The translations under genes were made by a program, and so were the position numbers. This document shows positions 49,419 to 62,700 of a stretch of DNA of 64,000 nt, one piece after another; within the stretch, counting starts at the first letter, position 1, and the number at the start of each line of letters is the position of its first letter. Where the stretch lies: NCBI GenBank assembly GCA_043228905.1, contig JBHGNT010000143.1, positions 1 to 64,000 on the forward strand. Reading direction: 5' to 3'. Source of the stretch: Azolla caroliniana. Taxonomy: Eukaryota; Polypodiophyta. The notes beneath the pieces were generated by a model, which was not told the origin of the DNA, ran no database searches, and saw nothing but the letters and a program-made list of their open reading frames with translations.

Positions 49419-50663
49419 TATGAACATTTTAATTTACTCAAGGGCTCTTCTCAACTGCCTCCTCAAGTTTGCTATTTTCATCATGTCTCTCGACCTGAGT
49501 TTCAAAATCTTGATTTTTTAATTCCATCTCATAGCTAGCGTTGTTAGCTTCGATTTGCATGTTTGAACACAAAAATCCATATCACACGAGCCAGGTATGA
49601 ACATTTTAATTTACTCAAGGGCTCCTCTCAACTCCCTCCTCAAGTTTGCTATTTTCGTCATGTCTCTCGACCTGAGTTTCAAAATCTTGATTTTTTAATT
49701 CCATATCATAGGTAGCGTTGTTAGCTTCGATTCGCATGTTTGAACACAAAAATCCGATATCACACGAGCCCGATATGAACATTTTAATTTACTCAAGGGC
49801 TCCTCTCAAATCACTCCTCAAATTTGGTAATTTCGTCACATCTCTCGACATGAGTTTCAAAATGTTGATTTTTTAATTCCATATCATAGCTAGCGTTGTT
49901 AGCTTCGATTCCCATGTTTGAACACAAAAATCGGATATGACACGAGGCAGGTATGAACATTTTAATTGACCTACTAGCTCTTCTCAACTCCTTCCTCAAG
50001 TTTGCTATTTTCGTCATGTCTCTCGAGCTGAGTTTCAAAATCTTGATTTTTTAATTCCATATCATAGGTAGCGTTGTTAGCTTCGATTTGCATGTTTGAA
50101 CACAAAAATCCGATATCACACGAGCCAGGTATGAACATTTTAATTTACCTACTACCTCTTCTCAACTCACTCCTCAAATTTGGTAATTTCGTCATGTCTC
50201 TCGACCTGAGTTTCAAAATCTTGATTTTTTAATTCCATCTCATAGCTAGCGTTGTTAGCTTCGATTCGCATGTTTGAACACAAAAATCCGATATCACACG
50301 AGCTAGGTATGAACATTTTAATTTACTCAAGGGCTCCTCTCAACTCCCTCCTCAAGTTTGCTATTTTCGTCATGTCTCTCGACCTGAGTTTGAAAATCTT
50401 GATTTTTTAATTCCATATCATAGGTAGCGTTGTTAGCTTCGATTCGCATGTTTGAACACAAAAATCCGATATCACACGAGCCCGATATGAACATTTTAAT
50501 TTACTCAAGGGATCCTCTCAAATCACTCCTCAAATTTGGTAATTTCGTCACATCTCTCGACATGAGTTTCAAAATCTTGATTTTTTTATTCCATATCATA
50601 GCTAGCGTTGTTAGCTTCGATTCCCATGTTTGAACACAAAAATCGGATATCACACGAGCCAGT

Positions 50664-50779
50664 TATGAACATTTTAATTGACCTACTAGCTCTTCTCAAC
50701 TCCTTCCTCAAGTTTGCTATTTTCGTCATGTCTCTCGACCCATGTTTGAACACAAAAATCCGATATCACACGAGCCAGG
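50664..50779. repeat. Truncated monomer, 116 bp, copy 2
   Basis: The same breakpoint as at 49,379 recurs 1,361 bp downstream, at about 50,740. The identical junction shows one deletion event that was then spread by duplication of an 8-monomer unit. Confidence 0.88.
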
Positions 50780-52280
50780 TATGAACATTTTAATTTACTC
50801 AAGGGCTCTTCTCAACTGCCTCCTCAAGTTTGCTATTTTCATCATGTCTCTCGACCTGAGTTTCAAAATCTTGATTTTTTAATTCCATATCATAGGTAGC
50901 GTTGTTAGCTTCGATTTGCATGTTTGAACACAAAAATCCATATCACACGAGCCAGGTATGAACATTTTAATTTACTCAAGGGCTCCTCTCAACTCCCTCC
51001 TCAAGTTTGCTATTTTCGTCATGTCTCTCGACCTGAGTTTCAAAATCTTGATTTTTTAATTCCATATCATAGGTAGCGTTGTTAGCTTCGATTCGCATGT
51101 TTGAACACAAAAATCCGATATCACACGAGCCCGATATGAACATTTTAATTTACTCAAGGGCTCCTCTCAAATCACTCCTCAAATTTGGTAATTTCGTCAC
51201 ATCTCTCGACCTGAGTTTCAAAATCTTGATTTTTTAATTCCATCTTATAGCTAGCGTTGTTAGCTTCGATTTGCATGTTTGAACACAAAAATCCGATATC
51301 ACAGGAGCCAGGTATGAACATTTTAATTTACTCAAGGGCTCCTCTCAACTCCCTCCTCAAGTTTGCTATTTTCGTCATGTCTCCTGACCTGAGTTGCAAA
51401 ATCTTGATTTTTTTATTCCATATCATAGGTAGCGTTGTTAGCTTTGATTCGCATGTTTGAACACAAATATCCGATATGACACGAGCCAGGTATGAACATT
51501 TTAATTTACCTACTACCTCTTCTCAACTCACTCCTCAAATTTGGTAATTTCGTCATGTCTCTCGACCTGAGTTTCAAATTCTTGATTTTTTAATTCCATA
51601 TCATAGCTAGCGTTGTTAGCTTCGATTCGCATGTTTGACAACAAAACTCCGATATCACACGAGCCGCAGGTATGAACATTTTAATTTACTCAAGGGCGCC
51701 TCTCAACTCACTCCTCAAATTTGGTAATTTCGTCATGTCTCTCGACATGAGTTTCAAAATGTTGATTTTTTAATTCCATATCATAGGTAGCGTTGTTAGC
51801 TTCGATTCGCATGTTTGAACACAAAAATCCGATATCACACGAGCTAGGTATGAACATTTTAATTTACTCAAGGGCTCCTCTCAACTCCGTCCTCAAGTTT
51901 GCTATTTTCGTCATGTCTCTCGACCTGAGTTTCAAAATCTTGATTTTTTAATTCCATATCATAGGTAGCGTTGTTAGCTTCGATTCGCATGTTTGAACAC
52001 AAAAATCCGATATCACACGAGCCCGATATGAACATTTTAATTTACTCAAGGGATCCTCTCAAATCACTCCTCAAATTTGGTAATTTCGTCACATCTCTCG
52101 ACATGAGTTTCAAAATGTTGATTTTTTAATTCCATATCATAGCTAGCGTTATTAGCTTCGATTCCCATGTTTGAACACAAAAATCGGATATGACACGAGG
52201 CAGGTATGAACATTTTAATTGACCTACTAGCTCTTCTCAACTCCTTCCTCAAGTTTGCTATTTTCGTCATGTCTCTCGAG

Positions 52281-53447
52281 CTGAGTTTCAAAATCTTGAT
52301 TTTTTAATTCCATATCATAGGTAGCGTTGTTAGCTTCGATTTGCATGTTTGAACACAAAAATCCGATATCACACGAGCCAGGTATGAACATTTTAATTTA
52401 CCTACTACCTCTTCTCAACTCACTCCTCAAATTTGGTAATTTCGTCATGTCTCTCGACCTGAGTTTCAAAATCTTGATTTTTTAATTCCATCTCATAGCT
52501 AGCGTTGTTAGCTTCGATTTGCATGTTTGAACACAAAAATCCGATATCACACGAGCCAGGTATGAACATTTTAATTTACTCAAGGGCTCCTCTCAACTCC
52601 CTCCTCAAGTTTGCTATTTTTGTCATGTCTCCTGACTTGAGTTTCAAAATCTTGATTTTTTAATTCCATATCATAGGTAGCGTTGTTAGCTTCGATTCGC
52701 ATGTTTGAACACAAAAATCCGATATCACACGAGCCAGGTATGAACATTTTAATTTACTCAAGGGCTCTTCTCAACTCCCTCCTCAAGTTTGCTATTTTCA
52801 TCATGTCTCTCGACCTGAGTTTCAAAATCTTGATTTTTTAATTCCATATCATAGGTAGCGTTGTTAGCTTCGATTTGCATGTTTGAACACAAAAATCCGA
52901 TATCACACGAGCCAGGTATGAACATTTTAATTTACCTACTACCTCTTCTCAACTCACTCCTCAAATTTGGTAATTTCGTCATGTCTCTCGACCTGAGTTT
53001 CAAAATCTTGATTTTTTAATTCCATCTCATAGCTAGCGTTGTTAGCTTCGATTTGCATGTTTGAACACAAAAATCCGATATCACACGAGCCAGGTATGAA
53101 CATTTTAATTTACTCAAGGGCTCCTCTCAACTCCCTCCTCAAGTTTGCTATTTTTGTCATGTCTCCTGACTTGAGTTTCAAAATCTTGATTTTTTAATTC
53201 CATATCATAGGTAGCGTTGTTAGCTTCGATTCGCATGTTTGAACACAAAAATCCGATATCACACGAGCCAGGTATGAACATTTTAATTTACTCAAGGGCT
53301 CTTCTCAACTCCCTCCTCAAGTTTGCTATTTTCATCATGTCTCTCGACCTGAGTTTCAAAATCTTGATTTTTTAATTCCATATCATAGGTAGCGTTGTTA
53401 GCTTCGATTTGCATGTTTGAACACAAAAATCCGATATCACACGAGCC
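52281..53447. repeat. Trimer repeat, period 534 bp, 2.2 copies
   Basis: The sequence 52,281-52,913 equals 52,815-53,447 at 534 bp (3 monomers), with TTTTTGTCATGTCTCCTGAC shared near 52,618 and 53,152. The match is bounded by G versus C at 52,280/52,814 and by A versus C at 52,914/53,448. I saw no internal difference, so it is a recent local exchange inside the older domain. Confidence 0.85.
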
Positions 53448-56400
53448 CGATATGAACATTTTAATTTACTCAAGGGCTCCTCTCAAATCACTCCTCAAAT
53501 TTGGTAATTTCGTCATGTCTCTCGACCTGAGTTTCAAATTCTTGATTTTTTAATTCCATATCATAGCTAGCGTTGTTAGCTTCGATTCGCAGGTTTGACA
53601 ACAAAAATCCGATATCACACGAGCCCGATATGAACATTTTAATTTACTCATGGGCTCCTCTCAACTCCTTCCTCAAGTTTGCTATTTTCGTCATGTCTCT
53701 CGACCTGAGTTTCAAAATCTTGATTTTTTAATTCCATATCATAGGTAGCATTGTTAGCTTCGATTCGCATGTTTGAACACAAAAATCCGATATCACACGA
53801 GCTAGGTATGAACATTTTAATTTACTCAAGGGCTCCTCTCAACTCCCTCCTCAAGTTTGCTATTTTCGTCATGTCTCTCGACCTGAGTTTCAAAATCTTG
53901 ATTTTTTAATTCCATATCATAGGTAGCGTTGTTAGCTTCGATTCGCATGTTTGAACACAAAAATCCGATATCACACGAGCTAGGTATGAACATTTTAATT
54001 TACTCAAGGGCTCCTCTCAACTCCCTCCTCAAGTTTGCTATTTTCGTCATGTCTCTCGACCTGAGTTTCAAAATCTTGATTTTTTAATTCCATATCATAG
54101 GTAGCGTTGTTAGCTTCGATTCGCATGTTTGAACACAAAAATCCGATATCACACGAGCCAGGTATGAACATTTTAATTTACTCAAGGGCTCCTCTCAACT
54201 CCCTCCTCAAGTTTGCTATTTTCGTCATGTCTCTCGACCTGAGTTTCAAAATCTTGATTTTTTAATTCCATATCATAGGTAGCGTTGTTAGCTTCGATTT
54301 GCATGTTTGAACACAAAAATCGGATATCACACGAGCCAGGTATGAACATTTTAATTGACCTACTAGCTCTTCTCAACTCCTTCCTCAAGTTTGCTATTTT
54401 CGTCATGTCTCTCGAGCTGAGTTTCAAAATCTTGATTTTTTAATTCCATATCATAGGTAGCGTTGTTAGCTTCGATTTGCATGTTTGAACACAAAAATCC
54501 GATATCACACGAGCCAGGTATGAACATTTTAATTTACCTACTACCTCTTCTCAACTCACTCCTCAAATTTGGTAATTTCGTCATGTCTCTCGACCTGAGT
54601 TTCAAAATCTTGATTTTTTAATTCCATCTCATAGCTAGCGTTGTTAGCTTCGATTTGCATGTTTGAACACAAAAATCCGATATCACACGAGCCAGGTATG
54701 AACATTTTAATTTACTCAAGGGCTCCTCTCAACTCCCTCCTCAAGTTTGCTATTTTCGTCATGTCTCCTGACCTGAGTTTCAAAATCTTGATTTTTTAAT
54801 TCCATCTCATAGCTAGCGTTGTTAGCTTCGATTTGCATGTTTGAACACAAAAATCCGATATCACACGAGCCCGATATGAACATTTTAATTTACTCAAGGG
54901 CTCCTCTCAAATCACTCCTCAAATTTGGTAATTTCGTCATGTCTCTCGACCTGAGTTTCAAATTCTTGATTTTTTAATTCCATATCATAGGTAGCGTTGT
55001 TAGCTTCGATTCGCATGTTTGACAACAAAAATCCGATATCACACGAGCCAGGTATGAACATTTTAATTTACTCAAGGGCTCCTCTCAACTCCTTCCTCAA
55101 GTTTGCTATTTTCGTCATGTCTCTCGACCTGAGTTTCAAAATCTTGATTTTTTAATTCCATATCATAGGTAGCGTTGTTAGCTTCGATTTGCATGTTTGA
55201 ACACAAAAATCCGATATCACACGAGCCAGGTATGAACCTTTTAATTTACCTACTACCTCTTCTCAACTCACTCCTCAAATTTGGTAATTTCGTCATGTCT
55301 CTCGACCTGAGTTTCAAAATCTTGATTTTTTAATTCCATCTCATAGCTAGCGTTGTTAGCTTCGATTTGCATGTTTGAACACAAAAATCCGATATCACAC
55401 GAGCCAGGTATGAACATTTTAATTTACCTACTACCTCTTCTCAACTCACTCCTCAAATTTGGTAATTTCTTGATGTCTCTCGACCTGAGTTTCAAAATCT
55501 TGATTTTTTAATTCCATATCATAGGTAGCGTTGTTAGCTTCGATTCGCATGTTTGACAACAAAAATCCGATATCACACGAGCCAGGTATGAACATTTTAA
55601 TTTACTCAAGGGCTCCTCTCAACTCCTTCCTCAAGTTTGCTATTTTCGTCATGTCTCTCGACCTGAGTTTCAAAATCTTGATTTTTTAATTCCATATCAT
55701 AGGTAGCATTGTTAGCTTCGATTCGCATGTTTGAACACAAAAATCCGATATCACACGAGCTAGGTATGAACATTTTAATTTACTCAAGGGCTCCTCTCAA
55801 CTCCCTCCTCAAGTTTGCTATTTTCGTCATGTCTCTCGACCTGAGTTTCAAAATCTTGATTTTTTAATTCCATATCATAGGTAGCGTTGTTAGCTTCGAT
55901 TCGCATGTTTGAACACAAAAATCCGATATCACCAGAGCTAGGTATGAACATTTTAATTTACTCAAGGGCTCCTCTCAACTCCCTCCTCAAGTTTGCTATT
56001 TTCGTCATGTCTCTCGACCTGAGTTTCAAAATCTTGATTTTTTAATTCCATATCATAGGTAGCGTAGTTAGCTTCGATTCGCATGTTTGAACACAAAAAT
56101 CCGATATCACACGAGCCCGATATGAACATTTTAATTTACTCAAGGGCTCCTCTCAAATCACTCCTCAAATTTGGTAATTTCGTCATGTCTCTCGACCTGA
56201 GTTTCAAAATCTTGATTTTTTAATTCCATATCATAGGTAGCGTTGTTAGCTTCGATTCCCATGTTTGAACACAAAAATCGGATATGACACGAGCCAGGTA
56301 TGAACATTTTAATTGACCTACTAGCTCTTCTCAACTCCTTCCTCAAGTTTGCTATTTTCGTCATGTCTCTCGAGCTGAGTTTCAAAATCTTGATTTTTTA

Positions 56401-56973
56401 ATTCCATATCATAGGTAGCGTTGTTAGCTTCGATTTGCATGTTTGAACACAAAAATCCGATATCACACGAGCCAGGTATGAACATTTTAATTTACCTACT
56501 ACCTCTTCTCAACTCACTCCTCAAATTTGGTAATTTTGTCATGTCTCTCGACCTGAGTTTCAAAATCTTGATTTTTTAATTCCATCTCATAGCTAGCGTT
56601 GTTAGCTTCGATTCGCATGTTTGAACACAAAAATCCGATATCACACGAGCCAGGTATGAACATTTTAATTTACTCAAGGGCTCCTCTCAACTCCCTCCTC
56701 AAGTTTGCTATTTTCGTCATGTCTCCTGACCTGAGTTTCAAAATCTTGATTTTTTAATTCCATATCATAGGTAGCGTTGTTAGCTTCGATTCGCATGTTT
56801 GAACACAAAAATCCGATATCACACGAGCCAGGTATGAACATTTTAATTTACTCAAGGGCTCTTCTCAACTCCCTCCTCAAGTTTGCTATTTTCATCATGT
56901 CTCTCGACCTGAGTTTCAAAATCTTGATTTTTTAATTCCATATCATAGGTAGCGTTGTTAGCTTCGATTTGCA
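53448..56973. repeat. Heterogeneous monomers without clear HOR
   Basis: About twenty monomers of mixed subtype at constant 178-bp spacing. Visible oddities are GATTCGCAGGTTTGAC near 53,586, TTACTCATGGGC near 53,645, ATGAACCTTTTAATT near 55,235, TTTCTTGATGTC near 55,467, ATCACCAGAGC near 55,930 and GCGTAGTTAGC near 56,062. Nothing other than the satellite is present. Confidence 0.8.
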
Positions 56974-58317
56974 TGTTTGAACACAAAAATCCGATATCAC
57001 ACGAGCCCGATATGAACATTTTAATTTACTCAAGGGCTCCTCTCAAATCACTCCTCAAATTTGGTAATTTCGTCATGTCTCTCGACCTGAGTTTCAAAAT
57101 CTTGATTTTTTAATTCCATATCATAGGTAGCGTTGTTAGCTTCGATTCCCATGTTTGAACACAAAAATCGGATATCACACGAGCCCGATATGAACATTTT
57201 AATTTACTCAAGGGCTCCTCTCAAATCACTCCTCAAATTTGGTAATTTCGTCATGTCTCTCGACCTGAGTTTCAAAATCTTGATTTTTTAATTCCATATC
57301 ATAGGTAGCGTTGTTAGCTTCGATTCGCATGTTTGAACATAAAAATCCGATATCACACGAGCCAGGTATGAACATTTTAATTTACTCAAGGGCTCCTCTC
57401 AACTCCCTCCTCAAGTTTGCTATTTTCGTCATGTCTCTCGACCTGAGTTTCAAAATCTTGATTTTTTAATTCCATATCATAGCTAGCGTTGTTAGCTTCG
57501 ATTCGCATGTTTGAACACAAAAATCCGATATCACACGAGCCAGGTATGAACATTTTAATTTACTCAAGGGCTCTTCTCAACTCCTTCCTCAAGTTTGCTA
57601 TTTTCGTCATGTCTCTCGACCTGAGTTTCAAAATCTTGATTTTTTAATTCCATATCATAGGTAGCGTTGTTAGCTTCGATTCGCATGTTTGAACATAAAA
57701 ATCCGATATCACACGAGCCAGGTATGAACATTTTAATTTACTAAAGGGCTCCTCTCAACTCCCTCCTCAAGTTTGCTATTTTCGTCATGTCTCTCGACCT
57801 GAGTTTCAAAATCTTGATTTTTTAATTCCATATCATAGGTAGCGTTGTTAGCTTCGATTCGCTTGTTTGAACACAAAAATCCGATATCACACGAGCCCGA
57901 TATGAACATTTTAATTTACTCAAGGGCTCCTCTCAAATCACTCCTCAAATTTGGTAATTTCGTCATGTCTCTCGACCTGAGTTTCAAAATCTTGATTTTT
58001 TAATTCCATATCATAGGTAGCGTTGTTAGCTTCGATTCCCATGTTTGAACACAAAAATCGGATATCACACGAGCCCGATATGAACATTTTAATTTACTCA
58101 AGGGCTCCTCTCAAATCACTCCTCAAATTTGGTAATTTCGTCATGTCTCTCGACCTGAGTTTCAAAATCTTGATTTTTTAATTCCATATCATAGGTAGCG
58201 TTGTTAGCTTCGATTCGCATGTTTGAACATAAAAATCCGATATCACACGAGCCAGGTATGAACATTTTAATTTACTCAAGGGCTCCTCTCAACTCCCTCC
58301 TCAAGTTTGCTATTTTC
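56974..58317. repeat. Pentamer repeat, period 890 bp, about 1.5 copies
   Basis: Markers GATTCCCATG (57,144 and 58,034) and GAACATAAAAATCC (T at 57,340 and 58,230) recur 890 bp apart, and the flanking bases match up to 57,428 G versus 58,318 A. The same 890-bp spacing separates GAACAT variants at 62,502 and 63,392, suggesting a weak 5-monomer HOR in the last 7 kb. Other GAACAT copies (57,696, 59,832, 60,188) lie at different multiples of 178. Confidence 0.75.
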
Positions 58318-58496
58318 ATCATGTCTCTCGACCTGAGTTTCAAAATCTTGATTTTTTAATTCCATATCATAGCTAGCGTTGTTAGCTTCGATTCGCATGT
58401 TTGAACACAAAAATCCGATATCACACGAGCCAGGTATGAACATTTTAATTTACTCAAGGGCTCTTCTCAACTCCCTCCTCAAGTTTGCTATTTTCA

Positions 58497-59739
58497 TCAT
58501 GTCTCTCGACCTGAGTTTCAAAATCTTGATTTTTTAATTCCATATCATAGGTAGCGTTGTTAGCTTCGATTTGCATGTTTGAACACAAAAATCCGATATC
58601 ACACGAGCCCGATATGAACATTTTAATTTACTCAAGGGCTCCTCTCAAATCACTCCTCAAATTTGGTAATTCCGTCATGTCTCTCGACCTGAGTTTCAAA
58701 ATCTTGATTTTTTAATTCCATATCATAGCTAGCGTTGTTAGCTTCGATTCGCATGTTTGAACACAAAAATCCGATATCACACGAGCCAGGTATGAACATT
58801 TTAATTTACTCAAGGGCTCTTCTCAACTCCTTCCTCAAGTTTGCTATTTTCGTCATGTCTCTCGACCTGAGTTTCAAAATCTTGATTTTTTAATTCCATA
58901 TCATAGGTAGCGTTGTTAGCTTCGATTTGCATGTTTGAACACAAAAATCCGATATCACACGAGCCAGGTATGAACATTTTAATTTACCTACTACCTCTTC
59001 TCAACTCACTCCTCAAATTTGGTAATTTCGTCATGTCTCTCGACCTGAGTTTCAAAATCTTGATTTTTTAATTCCATATCATAGGTAGCGTTGTTAGCTT
59101 CGATTTGCATGTTTGAACACAAAAATCCGATATCACACGAGCCCGATATGAACATTTTAATTTACTCAAGGGCTCCTCTCAAATCACTCCTCAAATTTGG
59201 TAATTCCGTCATGTCTCTCGACCTGAGTTTCAAAATCTTGATTTTTTAATTCCATATCATAGCTAGCGTTGTTAGCTTCGATTCGCATGTTTGAACACAA
59301 AAATCCGATATCACACGAGCCAGGTATGAACATTTTAATTTACTCAAGGGCTCTTCTCAACTCCTTCCTCAAGTTTGCTATTTTCGTCATGTCTCTCGAC
59401 CTGAGTTTCAAAATCTTGATTTTTTAATTCCATATCATAGGTAGCGTTGTTAGCTTCGATTTGCATGTTTGAACACAAAAATCCGATATCACACGAGCCA
59501 GGTATGAACATTTTAATTTACCTACTACCTCTTCTCAACTCACTCCTCAAATTTGGTAATTTCGTCATGTCTCTCGACCTGAGTTTCAAAATCTTGATTT
59601 TTTAATTCCATATCATAGGTAGCGTTGTTAGCTTCGATTTGCATGTTTGAACACAAAAATCCGATATCACACGAGCCCGATATGAACATTTTAATTTACT
59701 CAAGGGCTCCTCTCAAATCACTCCTCAAATTTGGTAATT
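58497..59739. repeat. Trimer repeat, period 534 bp, 2.3 copies
   Basis: The sequence 58,497-59,205 equals 59,031-59,739 at 534 bp. Markers are GGTAATTCCGTCATG (58,671 and 59,205) and CCTACTACCTCTTC (58,987 and 59,521). Bounds are 58,496 A versus 59,030 G and 59,206 C versus 59,740 T. This is the second independent 3-monomer duplication in the domain. Confidence 0.85.
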
Positions 59740-62700
59740 TCGTCATGTCTCTCGACCTGAGTTTCAAAATCTTGATTTTTTAATTCCATATCATAGGTAG
59801 CGTTGTTAGCTTCGATTCGCATGTTTGAACATAAAAATCCGATATCACACGAGCCAGGTATGAACATTTTAATTTACTCAAGGGCTCCTCTCAACTCCCT
59901 CCTCAAGTTTGCTATTTTCGTCATGTCTCTCGACCTGAGTTTCAAAATCTTGATTTTTTAATTCCATATCATAGCTAGCGTTGTTAGCTTCGATTCGCAT
60001 GTTTGAACACAAAAATCCGATATCACACGAGCCCGATATGAACATTTTAATTTACTCAAGGGCTCCTCTCAAATCACTCCTCAAATTTGGTAATTTCGTC
60101 ATGTCTCTCGACCTGAGTTTCAAAATCTTGATTTTTTAATTCCATATCATAGGTAGCGTTGTTAGCTTCGATTCGCATGTTTGAACATAAAAATCCGATA
60201 TCACACGAGCCAGGTATGAACATTTTAATTTACTCAAGGGCTCCTCTCAACTCCCTCCTCAAGTTTGCTATTTTCGTCATGTCTCTCGACCTGAGTTTCA
60301 AAATCTTGATTTTTTAATTCCATATCATAGCTAGCGTTGTTAGCTTCGATTCGCATGTTTGAACACAAAAATCCGATATCACACGAGCCAGGTATGAACA
60401 TTTTAATTTACTCAAGGGCTCTTCTCAACTCCCTCCTCAAGTTTGCTATTTTCATCATGTCTCTCGACCTGAGTTTCAAAATCTTGATTTTTTAATTCCA
60501 TATCATAGGTAGCGTTGTTAGCTTCGATTCGCATGTTTGAACACAAAAAACCGATATCACACGAGCCAGGTATGAACATTTTAATTTACTCAAGGGCTCC
60601 TCTCAACTCCCTCCTCAAGTTTGCTATTTTCGTCATGTCTCCTGACCTGAGTTTCAAAATCTTGATTTTTTAATTCCATATCATAGGTAGCGTTGTTAGC
60701 TTCGATTCGCATGTTTGAACACAAAAATCCGATATCACACGAGCCAGGTATGAACATTTTAATTTACTCAAGGGCTCTTCTCAACTCCCTCCTCAAGTTT
60801 GCTATTTTCATCATGTCTCTCGACCTGAGTTTCAAAATCTTGATTTTTTAATTCCATATCATAGGTAGCGTTGTTAGCTTCGATTTGCATGTTTGAACAC
60901 AAAAATCCGATATCACACGAGCCAGGTATGAACATTTTAATTTACTCTAGGGCTCTTCTCAACTCCCTCCTCAAGTTTGCTATTTTCATCATGTCTCTCG
61001 ACCTGAGTTTCAAAATCTTGATTTTTTAATTCCATATCATAGGTAGCGTTGTTAGCTTCGATTTGCATGTTTGAACACAAAAATCCGATATCACACGAGC
61101 CCGATATGAACATTTTAATTTACTCAAGGGCTCCTCTCAAATCACTCCTCAAATTTGGTAATTCCGTCATGTCTCTCGACCTGAGTTTCAAAATCTTGAT
61201 TTTTTAATTCCATATCATAGGTAGCGTTGTTAGCTTCGATTCGCATGTTTGAACACAAAAATCCGATATCACACGAGCCAGGTATGAACATTTTAATTTA
61301 CTCAAGGGCTCTTCTCAACTCCCTCCTCAAGTTTGCTATTTTCATCATGTCTCTCGACCTGAGTTTCAAAATCTTGATTTTTTAATTCCATATCATAGGT
61401 AGCGTTGTTAGCTTCGATTTGCATGTTTGAACACAAAAATCCGATATCACACGAGCCCGATATGAACATTTTAATTTACTCAAGGGCTCCTCTCAAATCA
61501 CTCCTCAAATTTGGTAATTCCGTCATGTCTCTCGACCTGAGTTTCAAAATCTTGATTTTTTAATTCCATATCATAGGTAGCGTTGTTAGCTTCGATTCGC
61601 ATGTTTGAACAGAAAAATCCGATATCACACGAGCCAGGTATGAACATTTTAATTTACTCAAGGGCTCTTCTCAACTCCCTCCTCAAGTTTGCTATTTTCA
61701 TCATGTCTCTCGACCTGAGTTTCAAAATCTTGATTTTTTAATTCCATATCATAGGTAGCGTTGTTAGCTTCGATTTGCATGTTTGAACACAAAAATCCGA
61801 TATCACACGAGCCAGGTATGAACATTTTAATTTACTCAAGGGCTCCTCTCAAATCACTCCTCAAATTTGGTAATTCCGTCATGTCTCTCGACCTGAGTTT
61901 CAAATTCCTTATTTTTTAATTCCATATCATAGGTAGCGTTGTTAGCTTCGATTCGCATGTTTGAACACAAAAATCCGATATCACACGAGCCAGGTATGAA
62001 CATTTTAATTTACTCAAGGGCTCCTCTCAACTCCTTCCTCAAGTTTGCTATTTTCGTCATGTCTCTCGACCTGAGTTTCAAAATCTTGATTTTTTAATTC
62101 CATATCATAGGTAGCGTTGTTAGCTTCGATTCGCATGTTTGAACACAAAAATCCGATATCACACGAGCCCGATATGAACATTTTAATTTACTCAAGGGCT
62201 CCTCTCAAATCACTCCTCAAATTTGGTAATTTCGTCATGTCTCTCGACCTGAGTTTCAAAATCTTGATTTTTTAATTCCATATCATAGGTAGCGTTGTTA
62301 GCTTCGATTTGCATGTTTGAACACAAAAATCCGATATCACACGAGCCCGATATGAACATTTTAATTTACTCAAGGGCTCCTCTCAAATCACTCCTCAAAT
62401 TTGGTAATTTCGTCATGTCTCTCGACCTGAGTTTCAAAATCTTGATTTTTTAATTCCATATCATAGGTAGCGTTGTTAGCTTCGATTCGCATGTTTGAAC
62501 ATAAAAATCCGATATCACACGAGCCAGGTATGAACATTTTAATTTACTCAAGGGCTCCTCTCAACTCCCTCCTCAAGTTTGCTATTTTCGTCATGTCTCT
62601 CGACCTGAGTTTCAAAATCTTGATTTTTTAATTCCATATCATAGGTAGCGTTGTTAGCTTCGATTCGCATGTTTGAACACAAAAATCCGATATCACACGA

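Larger units (their letters stand above)
48890..51210. repeat. 8-monomer repeat of 1,361 bp, about 1.7 copies
   Basis: About 48,890-49,849 recurs at about 50,251-51,210. The period is 8 x 178 minus 63, because each copy holds a 62-bp deletion and a 1-bp deletion (AAATCCATATCAC near 49,576 and 50,937). GGATCC (BamHI) appears in both, at about 49,149 and 50,510, and again near 52,050. The copies differ at several bases, including TTTTTTTATTCC near 50,587, so this duplication is older than those of the first domain. Confidence 0.8.

Noticed and set aside
46670-57000. Minus-strand open reading frames of 75-81 codons
   Set aside because: All are versions of the same monomer translation in rotating frame, ended by stops in neighbouring monomers. 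They are not genes; only the idea of a coding ancestor is kept as a low-interest finding.
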